NCBI RefSeq assembly: GCF_030848945.1
Contig: NZ_JANHAX010000002.1
Location: 434,001 to 498,000 of the forward strand
Direction of reading: 5' to 3'
DNA: 64,000 bases
Source of the DNA: Marimonas arenosa
GTDB taxonomy: Bacteria; Pseudomonadota; Alphaproteobacteria; Rhodobacterales; Rhodobacteraceae
Shown: positions 52,367 to 61,475 of the stretch, in pieces
Layout of the letters: the number at the start of each line of letters is the position of its first letter
Numbering within the stretch: position 1 is the stretch's first letter
Notes under the pieces: generated by a model
Told to the model about the DNA's origin: nothing
The model's database searches: none
The model's input: the letters and a program-made list of their open reading frames with translations, nothing else
Position numbers and translations under genes: made by a program

Positions 52367-52419
52367 AACCGGCAATAGTTGCCGCATCGACCCCGGGTGT
52401 GGATCACACAGGGCGGTGG

Positions 52420-54264
52420 TCAGTCGAGTTCGTATTTGTTCTTGTAGTCTTCCGCCAGGGATTGGTCCTGCTGTTCCTTGCGCAGGACGCAATTGCCGAC
52501 CACCAGAACCTCGATATCGGTTCCCATGAAGCAGCGGAACGCATCTTCCGGCGTGCAGACAATCGGTTCTCCGCGCACGTTGAAGGACGTGTTAACCACC
52601 AGCGGGCAGCCGGTGCGCTTTTTGAACGCCGAGATCAACTTGTGATAGCGCGGATTGGTGTCGGCATGCACGGTTTGAACCCGGGCCGAATAGTCGATAT
52701 GCGTCACCGCCGGGATTTCCGACCGTTTCACGTTCAGCTTGTCGATCCCGAAAAGCGCGTTTTCTTCCGCGGTCATTTCCCGGCGTCGCTCAGCGCTCAC
52801 ACCGGCCACCAGCAGCATATAGGGGCTGTCATCATCGATCTCGAACCAGTCGGCGACGTCTTCGCGCAGCACCGAGGGCGCGAAGGGACGGAAACTTTCG
52901 CGGAATTTGACCTTGAGATTCAGCAACTTCTGCATCGATTCCGACCGGGGGTCGCCAAGGATCGACCGGGCGCCGAGCGCGCGCGGGCCAAACTCCATCC
53001 GGCCATTGAACCAGCCGATGGCCTTTCCGTCGGCCAGCGCGTCGGCGGTGGTTTCGATGACGTCCTCATCCGTCAGCGTGTCGAAAATCGCGCCTGCCTC
53101 GGTCAACCTGGCCTCGATGTCGGATTGCGCGAAGTCTGGCCCCAGATACGCGCCTCTCATCGCATCCCTGCGGGTTGTGTCCAAGCGCCGCTCGTGACCC
53201 AGCTCCTGATGCCAGGCTGCATAGGCCGCCCCCACCGCACCGCCGGCATCCCCGGCCGCCGGTTGAATCCACAGGTTTTCAAATGCCCCGTCGCGCAAGA
53301 TTTTTCCGTTGGCCACGCAATTGAGTGCCACGCCGCCCGCCATGCACAGGTTGGGTAGGTCGAACTCCTTGGCAAGCGCGCGGGTCATGCGCAGGACCAC
53401 CTCTTCGGTTGCGGCCTGAACGGACGCGGCCACATCCATGTGGAACTGTTCTAAGGGATCAACATCAGGCTTGCGCACCGGTTTTCCGAACAGGTCCGAA
53501 AAACGGTCGTTCGTCATCGTCAACCCGGTGGCGTAATTGAAGTATTTCTGGTCCAGCCGGTAAGAGCCGTCATCTTTAACGTCGAGAAGTTTGTCCAGGA
53601 TCACGTCCTTGAACCGAGGTTCTCCATACGGGGCAAGGCCCATGACCTTGTATTCACCGCTGTTGACCCGAAAGCCCGTGTAATAGGTGAACGCGGAGTA
53701 GAGCAGCCCCAATGAATGCGGAAAATGCAGTTCTTTGACGATTTTCAGGTCGCTGCCCCGGCCGACAGCAACCGTCGTCGTCGCCCACTCGCCGACACCG
53801 TCAAGCGTCAGAACCACCGCTTCTTCGAACGGCGACGGATAGAAAGCGCTGGCGGCGTGGCTGAAATGGTGTTCAGCAAAGAGAAGCTTGTCGCGCCCGG
53901 CAAAGGCTTCGTCAACCTGCTTCAGTTCGCGCGCCAGAAGGCTTTTCTGAAACAGCTTTTCCTTGATCCAGACCGGGATTGCCATCTGAAACGACCGGAA
54001 CCCGCGCGGTGCATTTGCGATGTAGGTCTCGATCAGCCGCTCGAACTTGAGAAACGGTTTGTCGTAGAAGGCGACGAATTCCACGTCGCCAAGCCCCATT
54101 TCCCCCTCGGAAAGCACGTATTCGATGGCGTTAGCCGGAAACCCCGCGTCATGCTTTTTCCTGGTAAACCGCTCTTCCTGGGCCGCGGCCACGATCTCAC
54201 CATCAACAAGCAGCGCTGCAGCGCTGTCATGATAGAACGCGGACAGGCCCAGAATGGCGGACAT
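52420..54264 (-). CDS. Carbamoyltransferase (NodU/CmcH family)
   Basis: 614 residues, usual for the family. The N-terminal Kae1-like domain has ILGLSAFYHDSAAALLVDG, EHHFSHAASAFYPSPFEEAVVLTLDGVGEWATTTV (metal-binding His pair) and NLCMAGGVALN; the C-terminal half has FNGRMEFGPRALGARSILGDPR and GCPLVVNTSFNVRGEPIVCTPEDA. It transfers carbamoyl phosphate via carbamoyl-AMP onto an OH of a sugar, antibiotic or other acceptor. It is directly followed by DUF5989 (1 base) and SxtJ genes, an association known from other genomes. The acceptor is unknown. Confidence 0.92.
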   Translation of the reverse strand: MSAILGLSAFYHDSAAALLVDGEIVAAAQEERFTRKKHDAGFPANAIEYVLSEGEMGLGDVEFVAFYDKPFLKFERLIETYIANAPRGFRSFQMAIPVWIKEKLFQKSLLARELKQVDEAFAGRDKLLFAEHHFSHAASAFYPSPFEEAVVLTLDGVGEWATTTVAVGRGSDLKIVKELHFPHSLGLLYSAFTYYTGFRVNSGEYKVMGLAPYGEPRFKDVILDKLLDVKDDGSYRLDQKYFNYATGLTMTNDRFSDLFGKPVRKPDVDPLEQFHMDVAASVQAATEEVVLRMTRALAKEFDLPNLCMAGGVALNCVANGKILRDGAFENLWIQPAAGDAGGAVGAAYAAWHQELGHERRLDTTRRDAMRGAYLGPDFAQSDIEARLTEAGAIFDTLTDEDVIETTADALADGKAIGWFNGRMEFGPRALGARSILGDPRSESMQKLLNLKVKFRESFRPFAPSVLREDVADWFEIDDDSPYMLLVAGVSAERRREMTAEENALFGIDKLNVKRSEIPAVTHIDYSARVQTVHADTNPRYHKLISAFKKRTGCPLVVNTSFNVRGEPIVCTPEDAFRCFMGTDIEVLVVGNCVLRKEQQDQSLAEDYKNKYELD

Positions 54265-54265
54265 A

Positions 54266-54415
54266 TCAGAAAATCGTATAGATAAAGGGGGCCACGGCAG
54301 AACCCTGCGTCAGCACGATCAACCCGCCGAGCAGAAGAAGCAGGGTGAAGATCGGCAGAAGCCAGAATTTCTTTCGGACTTTCATGAAGTCCCAGAGCTC
54401 AAGAACGATGGCCAT
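54266..54415 (-). CDS. DUF5989 family small membrane protein
   Basis: 49 residues: MAIVLELWDFMKVRKKFWLLPIFTL... to APFIYTIF. The basic segment (MKVRKKFW) and a single hydrophobic helix, ending in APFIYT-F, are the family pattern of DUF5989. ATG 54415 is preferred because GAGG lies six to seven bases upstream; an in-frame ATG 11 codons earlier would run into the intergenic gap. It lies one base from the carbamoyltransferase start, so the genes are co-transcribed. Function unknown; probably a membrane partner of SxtJ or of the carbamoyltransferase. Confidence 0.85.
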   Translation of the reverse strand: MAIVLELWDFMKVRKKFWLLPIFTLLLLLGGLIVLTQGSAVAPFIYTIF

Positions 54416-54463
54416 TTTATACCTCGGAATGCTGCGGAAACGCCGCAAGGGCGTCGGGTTGGA

Positions 54464-54853
54464 TTAGAACTGATTGCGCATTGATGATTGTGCCCGGATT
54501 TCCTCGTCGACGGGTATCCAATAGGAACTCGCGTCCGGATCGAGCTTTTTCCGTAACGGGTCGCGTTTGCGCAGGCGGAAAAACAAACCGAACGGAACGA
54601 TGGCCACAAGGAACAGAACGCCCATGACGATCGGTGAAACGATCTTGTTCAGCAGCATGCCGAACCGGAACCATGCCATGTTCAGAGGGTGCAAAACCGA
54701 TGGTGAGAAGATTGCCAGGGCCAAAAAGACACTGGCAACCGCGAGCGCCCACCAACGTACACTGCCATAAAACAGCGGATACAATCCGATGATCGCAAAC
54801 ACGACCGCAAAGACGATTCCGAACGAGCGGTCAGAACCGACCTGGATCTCCAT
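54464..54853 (-). CDS. SxtJ family membrane protein
   Basis: 129 residues with three or four hydrophobic segments (FGIVFAVVFAIIGLYPLF, WWALAVASVFLALAIF, IVSPIVMGVLFLVAIVPFGLFF) and the typical opening EIQVGSDRSFG and closing RLRKRDPLRKKLDPDASSYW of SxtJ-family proteins, named after a saxitoxin cluster gene. ATG 54853 has AAGGA five bases upstream; the in-frame GTG at 54874 is an alternative. First gene of the SxtJ-DUF5989-carbamoyltransferase operon; biochemical role unknown. Confidence 0.88.
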   Translation of the reverse strand: MEIQVGSDRSFGIVFAVVFAIIGLYPLFYGSVRWWALAVASVFLALAIFSPSVLHPLNMAWFRFGMLLNKIVSPIVMGVLFLVAIVPFGLFFRLRKRDPLRKKLDPDASSYWIPVDEEIRAQSSMRNQF

Positions 54854-55491
54854 ATTATCCTTGAATTCTGACACCTGTTAGCACAATCCCCATGCAAACT
54901 GATTGATCTAACAGAAAGTATTCCATTCGGTGGCCCGCCCTCACCCGCATCCAAAGACCAACACCAAGAAATCATTCCGTTAAAGGCGTTGCGAACGTTA
55001 GAAACGCAACCTGTTGCTGTCAACTGCGCGGCAAGGTCCCGATTGGAAAAGGATTGTTTCCTGGACGACGAGATTCCCGGAAACACCGACGTTGTCTGCT
55101 CCGGCAAAGGGCCAACAAAAGGACTTGAACCGGTCCGTCAGGTCACAAGTCTCGCGAGGAGCCACATCGAGATGAATAGCGGCGACGAGTGCTCACCAAT
55201 TCGGTGTCCGTTTGTCCCGCGAAGCCGCCATTTTACGCGCTGCACATAGCGGACGACTGCACAACCCGGGACTCTTGAGCCGGCATCCCGGCGGGGGTGA
55301 CAAATGCACCTCCGTCGGCTAGCCTCGCCCCCGCAACCCAGGTGGGAGGATGCAATATGTACCACGGGATCTGGTTTATCCGACACTGAACGTCGCCCCG
55401 TGCGGGTGATGTTCGCACCGGCAGGCGCTTGCCCGTCGGGTTGTCACATCACCTGAAACCATATTGTATGTTGCTCTGACAGGAGCCCCCC
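54854..55491. other. Intergenic region at the right edge of the island
   Basis: About 640 bases with no long gene. Its left end should hold the promoter of the SxtJ operon. AAGCCGCCATT at 55222-55232 is an inverted copy of the 11-mer at the other edge of the island. A tiny ORF at 55357-55389 (M-Y-H-G-I-W-F-I-R-H) follows GGGAGGA and may be translated. The last bases (AGGAG at 55481) are the ribosome site of the first ABC gene. Confidence 0.55.
55357..55389 (+). CDS. Possible 10-residue peptide upstream of the ABC exporter pair
   Basis: ATG TAC CAC GGG ATC TGG TTT ATC CGA CAC TGA, M-Y-H-G-I-W-F-I-R-H, with GGGAGGA seven bases upstream of the ATG. It is rich in aromatic residues and His. It could be a leader peptide for the exporter genes, a small peptide product, or chance. 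The only support is the ribosome-site match, so confidence is low. Confidence 0.25.
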   Translation: MYHGIWFIRH

Positions 55492-57345
55492 ATGTTCCGC
55501 TTTTTCGAAAACCTCGTTGATCCCTATTGCGACTATGCGCAGGAGGATCATCCGCCGCAAACCCTGTGGCGCTTCATGATGGGCTATGCCCGGCCGTTCA
55601 AGCGGGTGTTCTGGATCACCGGAATCATGTCGGTGATCGTGGCGGCGGTCGAGATCGCGCTGATCTATTACATGGGCTGGATCGTCGACGTGCTGCAGGG
55701 TGAGCCGGCACGGGTCTGGGCCGAGCACGGTAGCACGCTGATCGCGCTGGCGCTGTTCATCCTGCTGGTCCGGCCCGCGTTCCAGCTTATAGACGTGCTG
55801 TTGCTGAACAACGCGATCCTCCCCAATTTCGGCACGTTGATCCGCTGGCGGGCGCACAAGCACGTGCTGCGCCAGTCGGTCGGCTGGTTCGAGAACGATT
55901 TCGCCGGCCGCATCGCCAACCGGATCATGCAGACCCCGCCCGCGGCTGGCGAGGCGGTATTCCAGGTGTTCGACGCGCTGACCTATGCGTTGGCTTACGT
56001 GGTCGGCGCGGTGATCGTGTTGGGGCAGGCGGATCCGCGGCTGGCGGTGCCGCTGGTGATCTGGTTGATTGCCTATGGCGGGCTGATGCGCTGGACGACC
56101 CGGCGGGTCGGTCCGGCGTCGCAGAGGGCATCGGACGCGCGCAGCGCGGTCACCGGGCGGGTTGTGGATGCCTATACCAACATTCATTCGGTGAAGATGT
56201 TTGCCCACCATGACGGGGAGCTCGACTATGCCCGCGAGGCCATCGAACATTCACGTGAAACCTTTCAGACCGAGATGCGGATCTACACGATCATGGATCT
56301 GGGCCTGGTGGTGCTGAACGGTCTCTTGATCCTTGGCGTCGTCGGTTGGGCGGTGGTGCTGTGGATGGGAGGAAGCGCGACGGTGGGGGCGGTGGCGGCG
56401 GCCTCGGCGCTGGTGCTCAGGCTCAATGCCATGACCGGCTGGATCATGTGGGCACTGACCAGTTTCTTCCGCCAGTTGGGCGTGGTGAAGGAAGGCATGG
56501 AAACGATCGCCCAGCCGATCGACCTGGTGGATGCGCCGGAGGCCAAGCCGCTGGTGCTGACCAACGGGCGGATCGAGATCGACGCGGTCAGTCACCACTA
56601 CGGACGTGGCAGCGGCGGGCTGGACCGGGTATCGCTGACGGTGCGCCCGGGCGAGAAGGTGGGGCTTGTCGGCCGCTCGGGCGCGGGCAAGTCGACCCTG
56701 GTGAAGCTCTTGTTGCGGTTCTACGATGTGGAAGGTGGGGTAATCCGGATCGACGGGCAGGATATTGCGACTGTCACGCAGGAGAGCCTGCGGGCGCAGA
56801 TCGGGATGGTGCAGCAGGATAGCAGCCTGTTGCACCGTTCGGTGCGCGACAACATCCGCTATGGCCGGCCCGAAGCGACGGAAGAGGATATCGTCGCGGC
56901 GGCGAAACAGGCCGAGGCGCATGAGTTCATCTGTGATCTGCAGGACCCGCAGGGCCGCAAGGGGTATGAGGCGCAGGTCGGCGAGCGGGGCGTGAAACTG
57001 AGCGGCGGGCAGCGCCAGCGGGTGACGCTGGCGCGGGTGATCCTGAAGGATGCGCCGATCCTGCTGCTCGATGAAGCGACCAGCGCTTTGGACAGTGAGG
57101 TGGAGGCAGCGATTCAGGCGACGCTTTACGGCATGATGGAGGGCAAGACGGTGATCGCGATTGCGCACCGGCTGAGCACGATTGCCCATATGGATCGGAT
57201 CGTGGTTCTGGATCAGGGGCGGATCGTGGAACAGGGAACCCATGCCGAGCTGCTGGCGCAGGCTGGCCTTTATGCCCAGTTCTGGGCGCGGCAGTCAGGC
57301 GGCTTCCTGGGCGAGGACGTCACCGAGGGCGAGGCGGCGGAATGA
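55492..57345 (+). CDS. ABC exporter subunit (fused permease/ATPase), first of a pair
   Basis: 617 residues: membrane domain with six helices (about 35-330), then an ATPase with Walker A GRSGAGKST (about 393), MVQQDSSLLHRSVRDNI (Q-loop), LSGGQRQR, LLLDEATSALD and IAHRL. It is homologous to the next gene along its length, and its stop overlaps the second start by four bases (57342-57345), so the two probably form a heterodimeric exporter. ATG 55492 follows AGGAG at 55481-55485. Substrate unknown; such pairs export peptides, lipids or drugs. Confidence 0.93.
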   Translation: MFRFFENLVDPYCDYAQEDHPPQTLWRFMMGYARPFKRVFWITGIMSVIVAAVEIALIYYMGWIVDVLQGEPARVWAEHGSTLIALALFILLVRPAFQLIDVLLLNNAILPNFGTLIRWRAHKHVLRQSVGWFENDFAGRIANRIMQTPPAAGEAVFQVFDALTYALAYVVGAVIVLGQADPRLAVPLVIWLIAYGGLMRWTTRRVGPASQRASDARSAVTGRVVDAYTNIHSVKMFAHHDGELDYAREAIEHSRETFQTEMRIYTIMDLGLVVLNGLLILGVVGWAVVLWMGGSATVGAVAAASALVLRLNAMTGWIMWALTSFFRQLGVVKEGMETIAQPIDLVDAPEAKPLVLTNGRIEIDAVSHHYGRGSGGLDRVSLTVRPGEKVGLVGRSGAGKSTLVKLLLRFYDVEGGVIRIDGQDIATVTQESLRAQIGMVQQDSSLLHRSVRDNIRYGRPEATEEDIVAAAKQAEAHEFICDLQDPQGRKGYEAQVGERGVKLSGGQRQRVTLARVILKDAPILLLDEATSALDSEVEAAIQATLYGMMEGKTVIAIAHRLSTIAHMDRIVVLDQGRIVEQGTHAELLAQAGLYAQFWARQSGGFLGEDVTEGEAAE

Positions 57346-59189
57346 CGACGGGGCGCTATGCCAGATGGTTCGCCGGGCTGATCGACCCGGAGCGCGGCAC
57401 CGACAGCCCGCCACCCAAGACGCTTGGCGCGTTCTTCCGCTGGGCGCTGACCGGGGCGTGGGGGCCGATCTTGTTGGCCACGGCGCTGTTTGCGCTGGGC
57501 GGGCTTTTCGAGGCAGTGGTGATGGCGCTGCTGGGCCAGATCGTCGATGCGACGGTGGCGGCGCGGGTCGATTTCTGGAGCGCCAATTCCGACCTGCTGG
57601 TGCTGTCGGTGCTGGTGCTGATGGTGCTGCGCCCGGTGTCATTCTTCCTGGCCTCCAGTTTCCAGTCGATTGCGGTGATGCCGAATCTGTTCGGGCAGGT
57701 GATGACGCGCCTTAATCGGCACACGCTTGGTCAGTCGGTGAGTTTCTTCGACGACGATTTCGCCGGCCGCATCGCGCAGAAACAGATGCAGACGGCCAAT
57801 GGCATCGTTTCGGTCGTGCAGGAGACGGTGAACGCGATCAGCTTCGCCTCGGCCGCGGCGGTGGGGATGCTGGTGCTGACCGGCTTCGTCGATCTCGGCC
57901 TGACACTGGTGCTGGCGGGGTGGCTGGCGGCTTATGTTCTGCTGCTGCGCTTTTTCCTGCCGCGGATCCGGCTGCGCTCGGCGGCACGGGCGGCGGCGCG
58001 GGCGCAGGTTACGGGGCAGATCGTCGACACGGTGACCAATATCAAGACGGTGAAACTGTTTGCCCATGATGCACATGAAGACCGGGCCGCGCTGGACAGC
58101 ATCGCGCGGTATCGCGGCCGGGCGGTGCACTGGGCCGAGCTGGCAGTTTGGTTCCGCTTCCTTCTGTTTCTGCTGGCGGGGCTTCTGCCGGTGGGGATGG
58201 TTGGCTACGGGCTGATCCGCTGGGATGCGGGCGCGGTGACGAGTGGCGAGCTGACGGCGATCGGCGGCATGGCGATCCGGCTGGCGCAGATGACCGGCTG
58301 GGTGAGCTGGACGCTGATGACGATCTATGCCGATCTCGGCGAGGTCGAGGACGGAATGCGCACGCTGTCCCCTGATCACGCGCTGGTCGATGCGCCGGAC
58401 GCGCGCGCGCTGGTGGTGCGCGAGGGGGCGGTTGCGTTTCGGCATGTCGGCTTTGCTTATGGCCGCGCGGTTGGCGGCGTGCAGGATCTCGACCTTGAGG
58501 TCCGGCCGGGCGAAAAGATCGGAATCGTCGGCGCCAGCGGTGCCGGGAAGTCGACCTTGGTAGCGTTGCTGCTGCGGCTTTACGATACCGAAGACGGCGT
58601 CATCGAGATCGACGGGCAGGATATCTCCAGGGTGACCCAGGCGAGTCTGCGCCGCCAGGTGGCGATGGTCACGCAGGACACCGCGATGTTCAACCGTTCG
58701 GCGCGTGACAACATCCTTTATGGGCGGCCGGATGCGTCGGAGGAAGAAATGCTGGCGGCGGCGAAGAAGGCCGAGGCGGACGCCTTCATCCACGAACTCG
58801 AGGATGCACACGGACGGACCGGTTACGACGCGCATCTCGGTGAACGCGGCGTGAAACTGTCCGGCGGGCAGCGGCAGCGGATTGCACTGGCCCGGGCCAT
58901 CCTGAAAGACGCGCCGATCCTGGTGCTGGACGAGGCGACGAGTGCCTTGGACAGCGAAGTGGAGGCGGCAATCCAGGCAGCGCTGGAACGGGTGATGCAG
59001 GGCAAGACGGTGCTGGCGATTGCCCACCGGCTGAGCACGATTGCCCAGATGGACCGGATCGTGGTGCTGGATCAGGGCCGGATCGTGGAAACCGGTACGC
59101 ATGAGGAGTTGCTGGCGCTGGGTGGCATTTATGCCGGTCTCTGGGCGCATCAATCGGGCGGTTTCCTGGGGCTGGAGGCGGCGCAGTAG
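57342..59189 (+). CDS. ABC exporter subunit (fused permease/ATPase), second of a pair
   Basis: 615 residues with the same layout as its partner: six membrane helices to about 325, Walker A GASGAGKST, MVTQDTAMFNRSARDNI, LSGGQRQR, LVLDEATSALDSE and IAHRL. Both nucleotide sites look catalytically competent, so no degenerate site is seen in either subunit. Start ATG 57342 overlaps the partner's stop (ATGA). The transporter gene that follows starts four bases after this stop. Confidence 0.93.
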   Translation: MTTGRYARWFAGLIDPERGTDSPPPKTLGAFFRWALTGAWGPILLATALFALGGLFEAVVMALLGQIVDATVAARVDFWSANSDLLVLSVLVLMVLRPVSFFLASSFQSIAVMPNLFGQVMTRLNRHTLGQSVSFFDDDFAGRIAQKQMQTANGIVSVVQETVNAISFASAAAVGMLVLTGFVDLGLTLVLAGWLAAYVLLLRFFLPRIRLRSAARAAARAQVTGQIVDTVTNIKTVKLFAHDAHEDRAALDSIARYRGRAVHWAELAVWFRFLLFLLAGLLPVGMVGYGLIRWDAGAVTSGELTAIGGMAIRLAQMTGWVSWTLMTIYADLGEVEDGMRTLSPDHALVDAPDARALVVREGAVAFRHVGFAYGRAVGGVQDLDLEVRPGEKIGIVGASGAGKSTLVALLLRLYDTEDGVIEIDGQDISRVTQASLRRQVAMVTQDTAMFNRSARDNILYGRPDASEEEMLAAAKKAEADAFIHELEDAHGRTGYDAHLGERGVKLSGGQRQRIALARAILKDAPILVLDEATSALDSEVEAAIQAALERVMQGKTVLAIAHRLSTIAQMDRIVVLDQGRIVETGTHEELLALGGIYAGLWAHQSGGFLGLEAAQ

Positions 59190-59192
59190 GGA

Positions 59193-60575
59193 ATGCCTGG
59201 CATACGCGGATGGATCATGCTTGCGGGGCTCAGCTGCCTGGGCGCGGTGCTGGTGCTGCCGGCACCCGAAGGGCTGAGCCCGCAGGGCTGGCGGGTGTCT
59301 GGGCTGGCGGCGCTGATGGCGCTGTGGTGGGTGAGCGAAGCGGTGCCGCTGGCCGCCACCGCACTATTGCCGCTGGCGCTGGCGCCGCTCTTGCAGATTG
59401 CCGAGTTGGGAGAAGTTGCCGGCGCCTACAGCGATCCGCTGATCCTTCTTTTTCTCGGTGGCTTCCTCCTGGCACGGGCCATCGAACACTGGCACCTGCA
59501 CCGGCGAATTGCACGGGGGCTGATCGGGCTTGCTGGCCAGCAGCCGGGTCGGGTGCTGGCGGCGGTGATGCTGGCGACGGCCTTCCTCAGCTTGTGGATC
59601 TCGAACACCGCTTCTGCGATGGTCATGGCGCCGATTGCCGCCGGCGTAGCACAGGGGCGCGAGCCGCGGTTCGCCGCGGCGCTGCTGCTGGGGGTGGCGT
59701 TTTCCGCCACCATCGGCGGTATCGGGTCGCTGATCGGCACGCCGCCCAACGCGATTTTCGCAGCCTACAGTGCCCGGGTGCTGGAGGTTCAGGTGGGCTT
59801 TGCCGAGTGGGCGGCGGTGGGGATGCCGGTGGCGCTGGTGCTGCTGGTCTGTGCCTGGGGCGTGCTGGCGCTGGCCACGCCGGGGCTGCGGGACGTGGCG
59901 GCGCTTGACCTGCCGGCGCAGGCCGGGCCGGGCTGGAGCCGGGGCGAGCGGCGGCTGGCAATCCTGGCCGGGTTCACGGCGGCGCTGTGGATCGCACGGC
60001 CTTTCCTGGAACGGGTCTGGCCGGACCTTCCGCTGTCGGATGCCGGGATCGCGATGGCGGCGGCGGTTCTGTTGTTCGCGCTGCCAGCCGGGCAGGGCGG
60101 ACGGCTGCTGGACTGGGATACGGCGAAGGGGCTGCGCTGGGACATCCTGATCCTGGTGGGCGGCGGCCTGGCGCTGGCCGGACTGATGGACGGTGCCGGG
60201 CTGGTCGACTGGATCGGCGACCGAGTGAGCGCGCTCGAGGGGTTGCCGGTTGTGTGTCTGGTACTGGTGATCGCGGCGTTGATCGTGGGGCTGGGGGAGC
60301 TGGCCAGCAACACCGCGATGGCGGCGATCTTTCTGCCGGTGGCGGGCGCGGTGGCGCAGGCGATGGGGGTGGAGCCGATGCAGATCGTGCTGCCGGTGGC
60401 GCTGGCGGCCTCGGTCGGGTTCATGCTGCCGGTGGCGACCCCGCCCAATGCCATCGTGTTCGGCCATGACGCGGTCAACCGGACGGCGATGCTGAAGGCC
60501 GGTGCGCCGCTCGACCTGATCGGGGTGGTGGTGGCGGCAGGGCTGGGTTTGCTGTTGGGGCCTCTGGTGTTCTGA
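59193..60575 (+). CDS. SLC13/DASS family anion symporter
   Basis: 460 residues with eleven or more membrane helices. The two family SNT motifs are present: SNTASAMVMAPIAAGVAQ (about 135) and SNTAMAAIFLPVAGAVA (about 374), each followed by a TPPNA-type motif (GTPPNAIF and ATPPNAIVFG). DASS proteins import C4-dicarboxylates, citrate or sulfate with Na+. It begins four bases after the second ABC gene. The amplified sequence LPLALAPLLQIAELGEVAGAYSDPLILLFLGGFLLA is the usual family N-terminal region. Confidence 0.92.
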   Translation: MPGIRGWIMLAGLSCLGAVLVLPAPEGLSPQGWRVSGLAALMALWWVSEAVPLAATALLPLALAPLLQIAELGEVAGAYSDPLILLFLGGFLLARAIEHWHLHRRIARGLIGLAGQQPGRVLAAVMLATAFLSLWISNTASAMVMAPIAAGVAQGREPRFAAALLLGVAFSATIGGIGSLIGTPPNAIFAAYSARVLEVQVGFAEWAAVGMPVALVLLVCAWGVLALATPGLRDVAALDLPAQAGPGWSRGERRLAILAGFTAALWIARPFLERVWPDLPLSDAGIAMAAAVLLFALPAGQGGRLLDWDTAKGLRWDILILVGGGLALAGLMDGAGLVDWIGDRVSALEGLPVVCLVLVIAALIVGLGELASNTAMAAIFLPVAGAVAQAMGVEPMQIVLPVALAASVGFMLPVATPPNAIVFGHDAVNRTAMLKAGAPLDLIGVVVAAGLGLLLGPLVF

Positions 60576-60592
60576 GAGATGTGCACCCGGAT

Positions 60593-60754
60593 GTAGGGCG
60601 GAGTGAAACCCCACACTACGTTTCAATTGAGCGGCTCGGGTATAGCTCGGGTATCGACGGGGGCGTTTCGATTTTTGGCCGGGCGCGGATATTGGCCGAG
60701 GTCAGGCTCAAGCCGCGCATCGCCGGGCCCAGGGACGGCCCGGCGATGCGCGGC
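60593..60754. repeat. Hairpins after the SLC13 gene, including a perfect 18-bp palindrome
   Basis: GTAGGGCGG...CCCCACACTAC (60593-60619) is an imperfect hairpin related to the element at 11921-11942. GCCGCGCATCGCCGGGCC (60712-60729) and GGCCCGGCGATGCGCGGC (60737-60754) form an exact 18-bp inverted repeat with a 7-base loop. A short direct repeat GCTCGGGTAT occurs at 60635-60655. They lie between the convergent SLC13 and GNAT genes; no protein gene is supported in 60576-60857. Confidence 0.75.
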
Positions 60755-60857
60755 GGGCTGTCGCCCTTGATTCCGCGCGGGGTGCTTCGCTCGAACCTTC
60801 CCTCCAAGCCAGAACCTGCCATACGTCCGGCAAGACCTGAAACGCCTCGGGTCACGG

Positions 60858-61361
60858 TCACGCGGGATGAACCCCGCCCTCAGCCGAGAGGTCCTTCTCG
60901 TAGCGCCAGATGTCGAGGGTAAAGGGACCATCAGAGGTCTCGACCGGCAGGGATTCCGTCCGGACCCGCCGCCACCCGGCTTTTTCATAGAACCGCGCCG
61001 CGCGATCATTGCCAACGGTGCAAGCCAGCCAGGGCTGAGTGATGCCGGCGGCGAGGAGGGCGTCTTCGGCATCCGAGATCAGGCGTGAGGCGAGCCCGCT
61101 GCCCCGTGCGGCCGGAGCGACGTAGAACTGGTAGAGCTCATCCTCCTCGAGGGTGAAGAAGCCGAGGATCTCGTTTCCGAGGGCAGCGACGTGACTGTTG
61201 CCGATGCGCCGGTTGAGGCGGTCGGTGAAACTGGCAAGCGTGCGAAGCCCTGTAAGGGCGGGAGGGCAGATCGCGGCATGGGCGTCGTGCCAGCCAGCGT
61301 GCCACAGCGCGGCGGTCTGGGCCAGGTCGGACTCGGTCATGGGGCGTATGTCGAACGGCAT
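60858..61361 (-). CDS. GNAT family N-acetyltransferase
   Basis: 167 residues. The acetyl-CoA motif A is LYQFYVAPAARGSGLASRLISDAEDAL (about 78-105), followed by PWLACTVGNDRAARFYEKAGWRRV, the motif B Asn and Tyr region of RimI-like GNATs. Starts MPFDIRPMTESDLAQTAALWHAGW, also typical. Substrate unknown. It is divergent from the BKACE gene (115 bases between starts) and converges on the SLC13 transporter. Confidence 0.9.
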   Translation of the reverse strand: MPFDIRPMTESDLAQTAALWHAGWHDAHAAICPPALTGLRTLASFTDRLNRRIGNSHVAALGNEILGFFTLEEDELYQFYVAPAARGSGLASRLISDAEDALLAAGITQPWLACTVGNDRAARFYEKAGWRRVRTESLPVETSDGPFTLDIWRYEKDLSAEGGVHPA

Positions 61362-61475
61362 GGTTCGGGTCTAGCAGTGCGGCTGCCGGAGGGGAAGGTG
61401 GCCAGACCATCTGGCCTGCGGGGGATTGCCTTTGGCCGCGGCGCGCGCATCATGGGCGCAAAGAGGGAGGATCCC

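Noticed and set aside
57639..59153. 504-residue antisense frame over the second ABC gene
   Set aside because: His/Gln/Arg-rich translation typical of the opposite frame of a GC-rich coding gene; no ribosome site or motif.
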